Source: Marinomonas profundi
GTDB lineage: Bacteria; Pseudomonadota; Gammaproteobacteria; Pseudomonadales; Marinomonadaceae
NCBI RefSeq assembly: GCF_020694005.1
Contig: NZ_CP073013.1
Span: 1,188,578 to 1,252,577 of the forward strand
Reading direction: 5' to 3'
Length of the DNA stretch: 64,000 nt
Positions 36,253 to 44,532 of this stretch are shown here, piece by piece. A program made the position numbers and the translations under genes. The stretch's first letter is position 1. Each line of letters opens with the position of its first letter. A model generated the notes under the pieces. That model searched no databases. It was given only the letters and a program-made list of their open reading frames with translations, and was not told the DNA's origin.

Positions 36253-36728
36253 ACTAGCGAGCTGGACTGTCTAAAAAACACATAATACAAAACACCGCTC
36301 TCTTCTTTGTCAAAGGCAAAACCCGCGCGCTCAACGACTTTGATAGAAGCCATATTGTCGCTTCTCACTTGCGCCACCAAGGGCCCATCAAGATAACTCA
36401 CCAAAACCGATAGCATCTGATGAGCAACGCCTTTTCCGCGAGCTTCTGGCGCCACCGTCCAAGACAACTCCCACCTGTTTTCCACGCGATCCGCTCGGCA
36501 CGTCCCGACAGCCTTACCCATCATCTCAGCTACCCACAAACGCCTTTGATCAGGCTTACTTAATGAGGCCTCGAGCCAAATGAGATGAGAGCTCAAAACC
36601 ACTTCATCGGTATTATGCGACGCTTGACGTGTCTCAACATCATTACGCCACAGTAATAAAAGATCGGCATCTGCCATCTCAGCGGGTCGTAAAATTAATT
36701 GCTTTGTCATATCCATTTCGTTGCTCAC
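36249..36728 (-). CDS. GNAT family N-acetyltransferase
   Basis: A 159-residue GNAT protein. It begins LILRPAEMADADLLLLWRND, and the acetyl-CoA loop is in WTVAPEARGKGVAHQML. The substrate is unknown; the similarity is to acetyltransferases acting on amino sugars or small amines. Convergent with the DUF3820 gene, overlapping its stop. Confidence 0.85.
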   Translation of the reverse strand: MSNEMDMTKQLILRPAEMADADLLLLWRNDVETRQASHNTDEVVLSSHLIWLEASLSKPDQRRLWVAEMMGKAVGTCRADRVENRWELSWTVAPEARGKGVAHQMLSVLVSYLDGPLVAQVRSDNMASIKVVERAGFAFDKEESGVLYYVFFRQSSSLV

Positions 36729-36790
36729 AGCGACAGATCGAATAACACAAATTATAAATGCACCAGCCTCATAAACAAAACATCTTGTTT

Positions 36791-36991
36791 CGCAGGCCGG
36801 ATGAGGAAGGCACGACCGTTATCCGGCGTGGATGTTATTTAGCCTGCAATTGGTTGATTTATATTGTTTTTTGTAGGTCGTGGCTTTAGCCCGACAAGGC
36901 GTAATTTGTCGTGGTAAGTTACATCTTGTCGGCATACTATTTTTAAAGGATAAATCGCGACCGACAAGATTAACGGAAGTCGTTTAGCGAC
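36791..36991. repeat. REP unit plus 120-bp dispersed element, copy 2 (inverted)
   Basis: A REP-like unit at 36791-36829 is followed by the conserved linker with TTGATTTATATTG, then a 120-bp family copy (36873-36991) inverted relative to 27499-27615 and nearly identical to it. These fill the 440-bp gap before the racemase gene. No gene is seen. Confidence 0.85.
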
Positions 36992-37168
36992 AGGCTCTTG
37001 GAGGGGGTTATTTGGATGGCTAAGTACTTCCAGCGTTTTTATGACAAAAGAGCGTTGTAAAGCCTGCCATCACAGTTGGCTTTGTTATTCTGACTGTCTG
37101 TGCATTACGATCTTTCCATAAGCGCGTTAGACTTCATGGTTTGGTTATCCACATTAAAGGACGCAAGC

Positions 37169-37867
37169 ATGAAAACAATCGGTATTATTGGCGGGATGAG
37201 CTGGGAGTCTTCTGCTCTGTATTACCAAAATATCAACGAGCTGACTAAGCAGCAACTTGGTGGCTTGCATTCGGCTAAGATAATCTTATCCAGTGTCGAT
37301 TTTGCTGATATTGAGCGTCTGCAACATCAAGCTGATTGGGGGCAGTTAGGCGACATTCTCGCCGCAGAAGCCAAACGTTTAGAACAAGCGCAGGCCGATT
37401 TCATTCTTATCGCCACCAACACCATGCATAAGGTGGCTGATGCTGTGCAAAGTGCCATACAGATTCCGTTACTGCACATTGCCGATGCCACCGCGAAAGA
37501 ACTGGTTAAACAACAGCATCAAAAAGTCGCTTTTATCGGCACTCGCTATTCGATGGAAGAAGATTTTTATATTAAACGACTTGAAGATCAATATGGTTTA
37601 GACGTTATTACGCCTTCAAAACCAGACCGAGACAGCATACATCGCGTTATTTACGAGGAGCTATACCTCGGAAAAATACGGCCTGAATCAAGAGCCGTTT
37701 ATATCGATATCGTCAATCGACTCCAAGATGCTGGCGCAGAAGCCGTCATCGCAGGCTGTACAGAAATTACGCTTTTATTAAAGCAAGAGCACGTCTCTGT
37801 GCCTTTATTTGACACTGCGTATATTCACGCCAAAGCGGCGGTGGATGAGGCGTTGAATGGCTTTTAA
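37169..37867 (+). CDS. aspartate/glutamate racemase family protein
   Basis: A 232-residue cofactor-independent racemase like E. coli YgeA. The first catalytic Cys position is usually near residue 82 in this family; here the matching segment reads IATNTMHKVADAV with Thr instead of Cys, while the second Cys is present in VIAGCTEITLLL. This Thr-for-Cys pattern is known in YgeA-like enzymes with broad, weak racemase activity. ATG 37169 is chosen for AAAGGA 10 nt upstream; the frame is open to 37100. Confidence 0.85.
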   Translation: MKTIGIIGGMSWESSALYYQNINELTKQQLGGLHSAKIILSSVDFADIERLQHQADWGQLGDILAAEAKRLEQAQADFILIATNTMHKVADAVQSAIQIPLLHIADATAKELVKQQHQKVAFIGTRYSMEEDFYIKRLEDQYGLDVITPSKPDRDSIHRVIYEELYLGKIRPESRAVYIDIVNRLQDAGAEAVIAGCTEITLLLKQEHVSVPLFDTAYIHAKAAVDEALNGF

Positions 37868-37885
37868 TGGTTTGGTTTTCTGGCA

Positions 37886-37922
37886 ATAAAAAATCCCCGC
37901 TAGCATAGCGTCTAGCGGGGAT
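37886..37922 (-). terminator. intrinsic terminator, catA side (shared with the racemase gene)
   Basis: Stem AATCCCCGCTAG with CTAGCGGGGATT and an 8-nt loop. On the minus strand it is followed by TTTTTATT, which fits termination of catA; on the plus strand a weaker T run follows, so it may serve both convergent genes. Confidence 0.85.
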
Positions 37923-37965
37923 TAAGGTTTTTATAAGAACATCATCTTACTGACAAGAGAGTCTC

Positions 37966-38895
37966 TTAAACCAGTGATACTCGTGCTCGGGTGTGTTTGT
38001 CTTCCAATTCCGTTTTTTCGGATTTGATCAAGGTAATGTTGAATTCTACGTCTAAATACTCACCGTCGAATTCGTGCTTTTTGATCATTTCAGGATCATT
38101 AGAGGGTACGGCTTCCACCACCAATTCATTGCGTGTTGCAAAGGCAAAGTCATCGTACGTGTATTTGTCACCCGCTAGGTTAATTTGTGTTGTTAAGTGC
38201 TTACGGCCCGGTTTAGAGACGAAATAGTGAATGTGCGCTGGGCGATTTCCGTGACGTCCAAGTAGGTTTAGCACCTTCATAGACGAGCCTTCTGGTGGGC
38301 AGCCATAGCCACTTGGTACAATGCTGCGGGCGAAGTAATGGCCATTTTCATCCGTCAGTACTTTACGGCGCAAGTTAAGCTCGCTCTGCGTCGTATCAAA
38401 GAATGAATAGCCGCCTTTGGTATCGGCATGCCAAATATCAACCAGTGCTCCGGCAATAGGCTGACCATTTTCATCTCTTACTTGACCGTGCAACCACATA
38501 CCCTGCCCAGGTGTGTTGCCGTCGTCCATACGAGTTTCTGTTTGAGAAGTAGGCGCGCCTTCAACATACAAAGGGCCTTCAATCGTGCGTGGCGTACCAC
38601 CCGCCAGTCCAGCGGCCTCGTCTTTAGCGTCTTCACGAATGTCTAAAAAGTGATCGAACCCTAGACCTGGCGCTAATAATACGGCTTCTTTATTCGTCCC
38701 TAGTTCATTTAGGTAGTTCGCAGCATGCCAAAATTCATCCGGCGTAATATCAAGATCTTCGATGATTTTATAGATATCAGACATCAATCGATACATGATT
38801 TCTTTTGCGCGTGGGCTACCTTGATCATTATCTAGACCCGCTACTTTTTTCAGTAACTCTTGTACTGCTGCTGTTTGAATTGTTTTAACAGTCAT
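37966..38895 (-). CDS. catA: catechol 1,2-dioxygenase
   Basis: A 309-residue intradiol dioxygenase. N-terminal helical linker domain, then the catalytic domain with non-haem Fe(III) ligands: Tyr in GPLYVEGAP, Tyr in VPSGYGCPPEG, and two His in RPAHIHYFVS. It cleaves catechol to cis,cis-muconate, the first step of the catechol branch of the beta-ketoadipate pathway. No catB or catC is beside it. A truncated LysR gene lies divergently upstream. Confidence 0.93.
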   Translation of the reverse strand: MTVKTIQTAAVQELLKKVAGLDNDQGSPRAKEIMYRLMSDIYKIIEDLDITPDEFWHAANYLNELGTNKEAVLLAPGLGFDHFLDIREDAKDEAAGLAGGTPRTIEGPLYVEGAPTSQTETRMDDGNTPGQGMWLHGQVRDENGQPIAGALVDIWHADTKGGYSFFDTTQSELNLRRKVLTDENGHYFARSIVPSGYGCPPEGSSMKVLNLLGRHGNRPAHIHYFVSKPGRKHLTTQINLAGDKYTYDDFAFATRNELVVEAVPSNDPEMIKKHEFDGEYLDVEFNITLIKSEKTELEDKHTRARVSLV

Positions 38896-39050
38896 TTTTA
38901 TCTCTCCGCTTTGATGTGTTTAATAAACACTTAGATTTATTGTTATTTTTACCAATAATCGTTTTTTTATTTAATGGAAGAAGGGTGCTGACAAAGCGCC
39001 ACGACATTCATTTCCATAAAAGGATACAGGGGCAGTCCAGTTAACACCTC

Positions 39051-39668
39051 GTGCGGGTGGGACTAACACCAGTGACCATGGTGACTTTTTTTCCGTCTAT
39101 TTATCGACAGTTTACCCAAGCCTTACCCGACGCCAGCTTGAGTTTAAAAGAAGGTTTATTGACGGGTATTATCCCTGACTTATTAGAAGGCAGACTGGAT
39201 TTTGGTGTCGCCATTGCCGCCTCCACTCAGCTGCCCTCCGAATTAAGCTTCACGCCTATGGTTGCTATTCGCTCCTGCGTGGCGGGACGAGAAGCGCACC
39301 CCATGGCGCATTCACATGACTGGCCCACGTTATTACAGCAACGCTGGGTGCTAAATTTAAGCCAAGGCAGTAGTTCAAACCTTTTTCTGACTTGGCTTAC
39401 GCAACAGAATTTACCTCATCCAGCACACATCGTTGAATGCTCCTCCCCCTTTTTAATGCTAGAAATGATGCGACGCACCGACTTGATAGGTTATGGCCCG
39501 GCACGTTTATTTGATGATCCACTCTGCGGCAACGGCGTACAAACGTTTGATATATCGCCTCAGCCGGGTGATGTCACCGTGGGAATTATTCGACTCCGTG
39601 GCACGCCTCTAACGCCAACCGCACAGGTCTTGGAAACCTTATTCAAACGTGATCTGGCGCATCTTTAA
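39051..39668 (+). pseudogene. LysR-type regulator lacking its DNA-binding domain
   Basis: A 205-residue frame starting at GTG 39051 matches only the effector domain of a LysR protein (starts RVGLTPVTMVTFFPSIYR, as after the HTH-linker). A TAA lies directly before the GTG in frame, and the upstream 150 bp to catA hold no HTH region. It is therefore a 5'-truncated gene; it lies where the cat regulator would be expected. Expression as a free effector domain cannot be excluded. Confidence 0.8.
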
Positions 39669-39693
39669 GTGAGGTAAAAACAAGTGTGCTAGA

Positions 39694-39727
39694 CAAAAAA
39701 AGCCAGCGCGGACGCTGGCTTGTTTTC
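39694..39727. terminator. bidirectional terminator, LysR relic and fumC
   Basis: Stem AAGCCAGCG with CGCTGGCTT, 4-nt loop. On the minus strand TTTTTTTG follows (strong, for fumC); on the plus strand TTGTTTTC follows. Confidence 0.88.
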
Positions 39728-39781
39728 GTTATTTGGCAAGGGAATCAATCAATCAATCAACGAAACCTTGTTGGCCCTGTA

Positions 39782-41152
39782 CTAGAGTCCGCCGCGGGTT
39801 AACTTGGCAGGATCCAGCAAAGCCAGCAATTCGTCTCGGCTTAGCTCGGTTTCTTCCTCAGCGACATCGACCACCGGGCGGCCTTCTTGGTAGGCTTTTT
39901 TGGCAATTTCGGCGGCTTTGCTATAACCGATTATTGGGTTCAACGCCGTGACCAAAATAGGATTACGATGCAGCGCTTGGCTCAATTTGCCTTCATTCAC
40001 CGTCAAGGTCGCTATGGCGTTATCCGCCAAAAGCTGGCCACTGTTTGCCAAGAGTTTAATGCTGTTTAGCAGGTTCTTCGCGATCATTGGCAACATGACG
40101 TTGAGCTCAAAATTCCCCGACTGTCCACCAATGGTAATCGCCGCGTCGTTACCAATCACTTGAGCCGCCACCATGGCGGTTGCTTCTGGAATCACGGGAT
40201 TCACTTTGCCCGGCATAATGGAGGAACCCGGCTGCAACGCCTGTAATGTAATTTCGCCTAGCCCCGCCAAGGGGCCGGAGTTCATCCAGCGCAGGTCGTT
40301 GGCGATTTTCATGTAAGTTACCGCAACGGCTTTTAACTGACCCGACAAGGCAACCGCTGTATCTTGGGAGCTGATCAAGGCGAAAAAATTGCGCCCTTTG
40401 CTAAAGGTCACCTTGGTCAAATCAGACAGCTCCTTGGCAAACAAATCGGCGAATTCGGGATGGGCATTAATACCGCTTCCAACGGCGGTGCCACCTTGGG
40501 CCAGTTGCGTGGTTTTACTTTCTAAATAGGTTAAATTATCAATATTGTCTTGCAGTTGTGCGGCCCAAGCGTGAAAGGTTTGATCCAATCGCACCGGCAT
40601 GGCGTCCATCAAATGGGTGCGACCCGTTTTGGTGTAGCCTGCTAGGGCGTCGCCTTTTTCAACAATGGTCTCTTTTAGATGCACTAACGCGGGCAACAAA
40701 TGACCGGTTAATTCCAACGTGGCGCTGACATGAATCGCACTGGGAATCACGTCATTGCTGCTTTGGCCATAGTTCACATGGTCATTCGGATTAACGGCTG
40801 AGCCGTGATGTGCGCTCGCTAGTGTCGCAATCACCTCATTGGCGTTCATGTTCGAGCTGGTGCCAGAGCCGGTTTGGAAAACATCCACAGGAAAATGCTG
40901 CATCAAATCATCGGTATTTAAAAGCTCATCACAGGCCTTTTGGATGGCTTGAGACAATTCAGGCGTTAGGCATTTAAGGGTCTCATTAGCGCGTGCCGCG
41001 GCGGCCTTGATCAAAATAAGCGAGCGAATAAAGGCTTCAGGAAGTGGCTCATCGCTAATGGGGAAGTTGTTAATGGCGCGTTGTGTTTGCGCGCCGTAGA
41101 GCGCTTTTTCAGGAACCTCTAACGCCCCCATGCTGTCTTTTTCAATACGCAT
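39782..41152 (-). CDS. fumC: class II fumarate hydratase
   Basis: A 456-residue fumarase C, iron-independent, interconverting fumarate and malate. It has TGSGTSSNMNANEV near 98-111, the flexible-loop signature GSSIMPGKVNPVIPE at about 315, and KAAEIAKKAYQEGR near the end. ATG 41152 is preferred over GTG 41158 because GAGAGG lies 5 nt upstream. It follows fagA after 9 bp and is under the Fur boxes before fagA, as expected for a fumarase used when iron is scarce. Confidence 0.93.
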   Translation of the reverse strand: MRIEKDSMGALEVPEKALYGAQTQRAINNFPISDEPLPEAFIRSLILIKAAAARANETLKCLTPELSQAIQKACDELLNTDDLMQHFPVDVFQTGSGTSSNMNANEVIATLASAHHGSAVNPNDHVNYGQSSNDVIPSAIHVSATLELTGHLLPALVHLKETIVEKGDALAGYTKTGRTHLMDAMPVRLDQTFHAWAAQLQDNIDNLTYLESKTTQLAQGGTAVGSGINAHPEFADLFAKELSDLTKVTFSKGRNFFALISSQDTAVALSGQLKAVAVTYMKIANDLRWMNSGPLAGLGEITLQALQPGSSIMPGKVNPVIPEATAMVAAQVIGNDAAITIGGQSGNFELNVMLPMIAKNLLNSIKLLANSGQLLADNAIATLTVNEGKLSQALHRNPILVTALNPIIGYSKAAEIAKKAYQEGRPVVDVAEEETELSRDELLALLDPAKLTRGGL

Positions 41153-41161
41153 ATTCACCTC

Positions 41162-41530
41162 TCAATGTGGCTCTTGTTGCTCGAAAGAAGAAAGAAAATA
41201 ATGGCTCAAAATTCGCAGATTGTGCTCCATTCTGAAATAGCTTTTCGCATCTTGATACGTCACGATTAAGTGCTTGAGATGCGACAAAGGCAAATACACC
41301 TTGTCTAAACAGATTTGACGCCAGTGCGGCGCAAGGCTGGTATCGCACACTGTGTCTAATAAGACATTGAACACTCGCTGGTGTAACAAAGTGGCATCGG
41401 TAATATTCAAACGCTCAGCGTATTCTTCTGTCAGGTTTAAATAATGATAGAGCACTTCTGGCGAGTCTGCGCACTGACCGGCTTGAATGGTTTGCTCGAG
41501 CACTGAAAATGGCACTAGATAATGGCTCAT
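41162..41530 (-). CDS. fagA: FagA-like protein (Fur-associated gene)
   Basis: A 122-residue soluble protein, Leu- and His-rich, with LNLTEEYAERLNITDATLLHQRV and HLKHLIVTYQDAKSYFRMEHNL-type segments. Small size and position directly before fumC and behind Fur boxes match fagA of the Pseudomonas fagA-fumC-orfX-sodA operon. Function unknown. ATG 41530 has GGAGG 8 nt upstream; an earlier TTG at 41545 overlaps that RBS and is unlikely. Confidence 0.75.
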   Translation of the reverse strand: MSHYLVPFSVLEQTIQAGQCADSPEVLYHYLNLTEEYAERLNITDATLLHQRVFNVLLDTVCDTSLAPHWRQICLDKVYLPLSHLKHLIVTYQDAKSYFRMEHNLRILSHYFLSSFEQQEPH

Positions 41531-41551
41531 CACTTTATCCTCCAAACATAT

Positions 41552-41623
41552 AAATGATAATTATTATCAATAATGTGCGGAGGAATCGACGCTGTCAAGG
41601 TGTTGATAACGATTCTTATTAAA
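41552..41623 (-). promoter_or_regulatory. two Fur boxes upstream of fagA-fumC
   Basis: Box 1 at 41552-41572 contains the perfect 15-bp palindrome TGATAATTATTATCA (41555-41569), close to the Fur consensus GATAATGATAATCATTATC. Box 2 at 41605-41623 reads GATAACGATTCTTATTAAA and matches less well. Repression by Fe-Fur in iron-rich cells is inferred. Confidence 0.85.
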
Positions 41624-41693
41624 ATTTAATATTTGCTGCGCTTAGTTGATTAAAATCAACCCACGCCATAGACATAACAAACCTTAAAGCACA

Positions 41694-41728
41694 AAAGCCC
41701 CTGCTACGGCATCCATAACAGGGGCTTT
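41694..41728 (-). terminator. intrinsic terminator after slyD
   Basis: Minus-strand stem AAAGCCCCTG with CAGGGGCTTT, 15-nt loop, then TTGTG. About 27 nt after the slyD stop. Confidence 0.85.
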
Positions 41729-41754
41729 AGGTAAATAAATTAGCTCAATAAAGC

Positions 41755-42234
41755 TTAGTGGTGGTGACCACCAACGCCATGGGCATGACCATGGGCGATT
41801 TCATCATTGGTGGCTTCACGAGCGTCTACGATTTGGATATTGAAGGTCAAATCTTTGCCAGACAAAGGGTGGTTTAAATCCACTGTCGCACGCTTCAAAC
41901 CCACTTTTACCACGGTAACCTGACGCATACCTTTATCGGTTTGCACCATGGCAACCATGCCAGCTTTCCAGCGTTTCGCGCCTTGCAAGTGTTTGACTGG
42001 CACTTGTTGCTGACGGTCTTCATGGCGCTCGCCATACGCATCGGCACAGGCAACCGTCACCTCAAATTCGTCACCGACTTGTTTTCCTTCCATGGCTTTT
42101 TCAAGCCCTGGAATAACATTGCCGTGGCCATGTAAATACGCCGCGGCGTCTTTACCCGCCGAGGTTTCGATCAATTCTTCGCCGTGGCGCAAGGTGTAGT
42201 GAAATTGAACCACTTGATTGTCTGCAATCGACAT
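41755..42234 (-). CDS. slyD: FKBP-type peptidyl-prolyl isomerase SlyD
   Basis: A 159-residue SlyD-like protein. It has the FKBP part with LRHGEELIETSAGKDAAAYLHGHG and VIPGLEKAMEGKQVGDEFEV, the inserted flap domain (about 75-120), and a His-rich metal-binding end (HGHAHGVGGHHH). SlyD is a cytoplasmic proline isomerase and nickel chaperone. Single gene with its own terminator. Confidence 0.93.
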   Translation of the reverse strand: MSIADNQVVQFHYTLRHGEELIETSAGKDAAAYLHGHGNVIPGLEKAMEGKQVGDEFEVTVACADAYGERHEDRQQQVPVKHLQGAKRWKAGMVAMVQTDKGMRQVTVVKVGLKRATVDLNHPLSGKDLTFNIQIVDAREATNDEIAHGHAHGVGGHHH

Positions 42235-42348
42235 GTTGTTTCCTCATTTTTAATTCAACGATTAAGCGTTACCGCTCATTTTATCGCGGCATTATAAAGC
42301 CAACTCTCAGCCTTGCCTAATAAAGAAACGCAGCCCAACAAAAGCGCA

Positions 42349-42936
42349 TTAGAAAATTGACAATTCGAGAGAATCTTCGGTGATAATAATGTCTTTCACC
42401 AGCCTTGCCGCGGTTTTTTCAAACGGCGAGTGATTGAGCACATACACTGGGTGTTCATCAAAATACGCGACAAGGGCTTTTTCAAAGTCGTCATGTAAAG
42501 AGCCTAAAGTCGAGCGCAGCATTTGGTCATTAAAACTCGCGCCCTCGACGTCAATTTTGATGATTTTCGGGGCCACTAAATACAGACGATCTTCTTCAAT
42601 GCGCACACCCGATTCAAAAGACGGATTGACTTTTGTCGTCAACGAAAATGTCTGACCGAATGCCATTAACGTACCTGTCATATTGCTAGTTAAATCAACC
42701 AGAACCAAGCCACCATCGCGTTCGGTAAAATCAATATCCGCCCCGGTCACCAGCAAATCCAAATTCAAGGTATTGCCATTTAACAAAAGCTTAATCGGCG
42801 TGTCTTGCTGCTGAGCCAGCTGCTTGGCGACTTCAGTGTTGACGTCATTTTCGCTCACACGAAAGCTATTGCACCCCGCTAACAATAACGACATGCCCAC
42901 CACAAAAAGTGTGCTAATACGCAGGCCAACCATCAT
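42349..42936 (-). CDS. DUF1439 lipoprotein (YceB-like)
   Basis: A 195-residue lipoprotein: signal peptide with LLLAGC lipobox (Cys about 22), then a domain with NDVNTEVAKQLAQQ, GQTFSLTTKVNPSFE and FFDEHPVY-like FDEHPVYVLN typical of DUF1439. Function unknown; the fold is thought to bind lipids. It overlaps the end of the MscS-like gene by 4 nt (ATGA), so the two are co-translated. Confidence 0.8.
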   Translation of the reverse strand: MMVGLRISTLFVVGMSLLLAGCNSFRVSENDVNTEVAKQLAQQQDTPIKLLLNGNTLNLDLLVTGADIDFTERDGGLVLVDLTSNMTGTLMAFGQTFSLTTKVNPSFESGVRIEEDRLYLVAPKIIKIDVEGASFNDQMLRSTLGSLHDDFEKALVAYFDEHPVYVLNHSPFEKTAARLVKDIIITEDSLELSIF

Positions 42937-43823
42937 CCTTCCCCCCTAATCGCAATCGCCCTCGCATCGCGCTTCTCAAACCAAAATGCCATAAACGCTT
43001 CGGTGACTTTTTGTTCAATTTCCACCGCTTCTTCCGTCGGACAAAATAAAGACACGGTAAACACATTGTAACCATCTCGTGTCGTGGTGATGCGTACTCT
43101 TGGCTCAGGGCCAGATATTTTAATGTCTAAGCGCTTTTCAATCAGACTGTTATAGCGAATGGCCACGTCATGAAAATGCTCACTGTATTCACGAATTTTT
43201 TCCAGTATTTGCTCTTTTATTAAATATAAATTCACATCATCGGTTTGCCGTGAAATAGAAAACGTGTGGGTAACATAGCGCCGCATATAGTTCAGATTTT
43301 GTACGGTATGGACCAGCAATACACTATTAGGAACCACGGTGGTACGGCCTGTATAGGTATAACTTCCGCCTTTTAAGTCGACTTCAAACAAGGTTGTCGA
43401 TAGCCAATCACTGTCTGTCACCTCACCTTCATAGTTAGCGATTCGTATCCAATCGCCTACTTGATAAGGTCGTGTGCTAGCACGATAGAACGCCCCTACA
43501 ATACAAGCGATAAACTCTTTCGTGGCAATCACCAATGCCACCATAAAAGCCGCAATAGAAATGGCAATGTTTTGCAGTTCAGATGACCAAATCAACACCA
43601 AACCCACCACCAAAAACAGGTTAAAAAGATTATCGACCGTATTAATTCGTTGCCGTTTTTGGTCGTGTTCAATTTTTTGATGTGAACGAATTGCTCGTTT
43701 GGTATAACGGCGCATAACGTAAAAAAGCAGGACCCACGCTAATGTAAGCGCAATTTCCGCGTGCTCTGAGATAATAGAAAAATCCCATTGGGGGAAATCT
43801 ATTTGAGAAAAGTCAAATGGCAT
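42933..43823 (-). CDS. MscS-family mechanosensitive channel
   Basis: A 296-residue membrane protein with about three to four N-terminal membrane segments and the MscS core. It has the pore-lining/beta-domain region FIACIVGAFYRASTRPYQVGDWI followed by NYEGEVTDSDWLSTTLFEVD and RTTVVPNSVLL. It probably releases small solutes on osmotic downshift. ATG 43823 has AAGGAAG about 10 nt upstream; the frame is open to a TTG at 43844. Confidence 0.88.
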   Translation of the reverse strand: MPFDFSQIDFPQWDFSIISEHAEIALTLAWVLLFYVMRRYTKRAIRSHQKIEHDQKRQRINTVDNLFNLFLVVGLVLIWSSELQNIAISIAAFMVALVIATKEFIACIVGAFYRASTRPYQVGDWIRIANYEGEVTDSDWLSTTLFEVDLKGGSYTYTGRTTVVPNSVLLVHTVQNLNYMRRYVTHTFSISRQTDDVNLYLIKEQILEKIREYSEHFHDVAIRYNSLIEKRLDIKISGPEPRVRITTTRDGYNVFTVSLFCPTEEAVEIEQKVTEAFMAFWFEKRDARAIAIRGEG

Positions 43824-43910
43824 AAACACAGCTTCCTTTATCAAGGGCGCTACTTTAGCATTATTGTCTCGATCAACAAATTAAAAGCACTGGACAAGGC
43901 GGGAAATAAT

Positions 43911-43930
43911 ACTGTACATTTATACAGTAT
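43911..43930 (+). promoter_or_regulatory. LexA (SOS) box of yebG
   Basis: TACTGTACATTTATACAGTA, the canonical CTGT-N8-ACAG LexA site, lies within a longer dyad (43905-43936) and 20 bp before the yebG start. yebG is an SOS gene in E. coli, which agrees. Confidence 0.93.
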
Positions 43931-43949
43931 TATTTCCATGAGGTGGATC

Positions 43950-44366
43950 ATGCCTGTCATTATAAAATATGTAGTAGAACGCGATGGAATCGAAAAAATG
44001 ACGTTTACTTCAAAAGCGCAAGCCGATGTTTATGACAAATTATTGGATACAGCAGAAGCTCTATACGACATTTTAGACCAAAGCCAACTAGCGAACGATC
44101 GCAGCCAGAAGGAAGCTCTTTCCATGTACCTGGCTGAACACAAAGACCTTCTCTTAGAGGTGTTAAGCAATAAGAAAAAAACCACACCAAAATCGAAAAA
44201 AAGCGCCACTAAAACCGCCCAACTCGACCTAACCGAGTCATCTCCTAAAAAGCCCCTTGAAGATCTTGTGATAGAACCGGACGAAGATGTCCTGTACGAA
44301 GAAGAGGAAAGCAATGTGGTGTTTGACGATGACAGCAGCGAGTTCGCTGAAAGCGATGCGGCATAA
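43950..44366 (+). CDS. yebG: YebG family SOS-induced protein
   Basis: A 138-residue protein whose first 70 residues match E. coli YebG (IIKYVVERDGIEKMTFTSKAQADVYDKLLDTAE). The C-terminal 65 residues are a lysine-rich patch followed by a strongly acidic tail (EPDEDVLYEEEESN), longer than in E. coli. The role of YebG in DNA damage is not settled. ATG 43950 has AGGTGG 5 nt upstream; the frame is open to 43788 through the LexA site, so the longer reading is rejected. Confidence 0.92.
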   Translation: MPVIIKYVVERDGIEKMTFTSKAQADVYDKLLDTAEALYDILDQSQLANDRSQKEALSMYLAEHKDLLLEVLSNKKKTTPKSKKSATKTAQLDLTESSPKKPLEDLVIEPDEDVLYEEEESNVVFDDDSSEFAESDAA

Positions 44367-44444
44367 AGCCGCATCAAATTCACCTTTGACACCATAATCA
44401 CTCAAATAAATACATCAATACGAAATTAAAGAGCAGATAAATGC

Positions 44445-44462
44445 ATACCTCATTTGAGGTAT
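44445..44462. promoter_or_regulatory. perfect dyad upstream of the lpxO-like gene
   Basis: ATACCTCA-TT-TGAGGTAT is an exact 8-bp dyad about 70 bp before the hydroxylase start, in a 166-bp AT-rich gap. It could be an operator of an unknown regulator. The location fits control of lipid A modification. Confidence 0.5.
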
Positions 44463-44532
44463 TCACATTTCATGACGATTGGTAAATAATTAGCAAATAA
44501 AGAGACCGATCATCAAGAAATAGGAAATAAAA

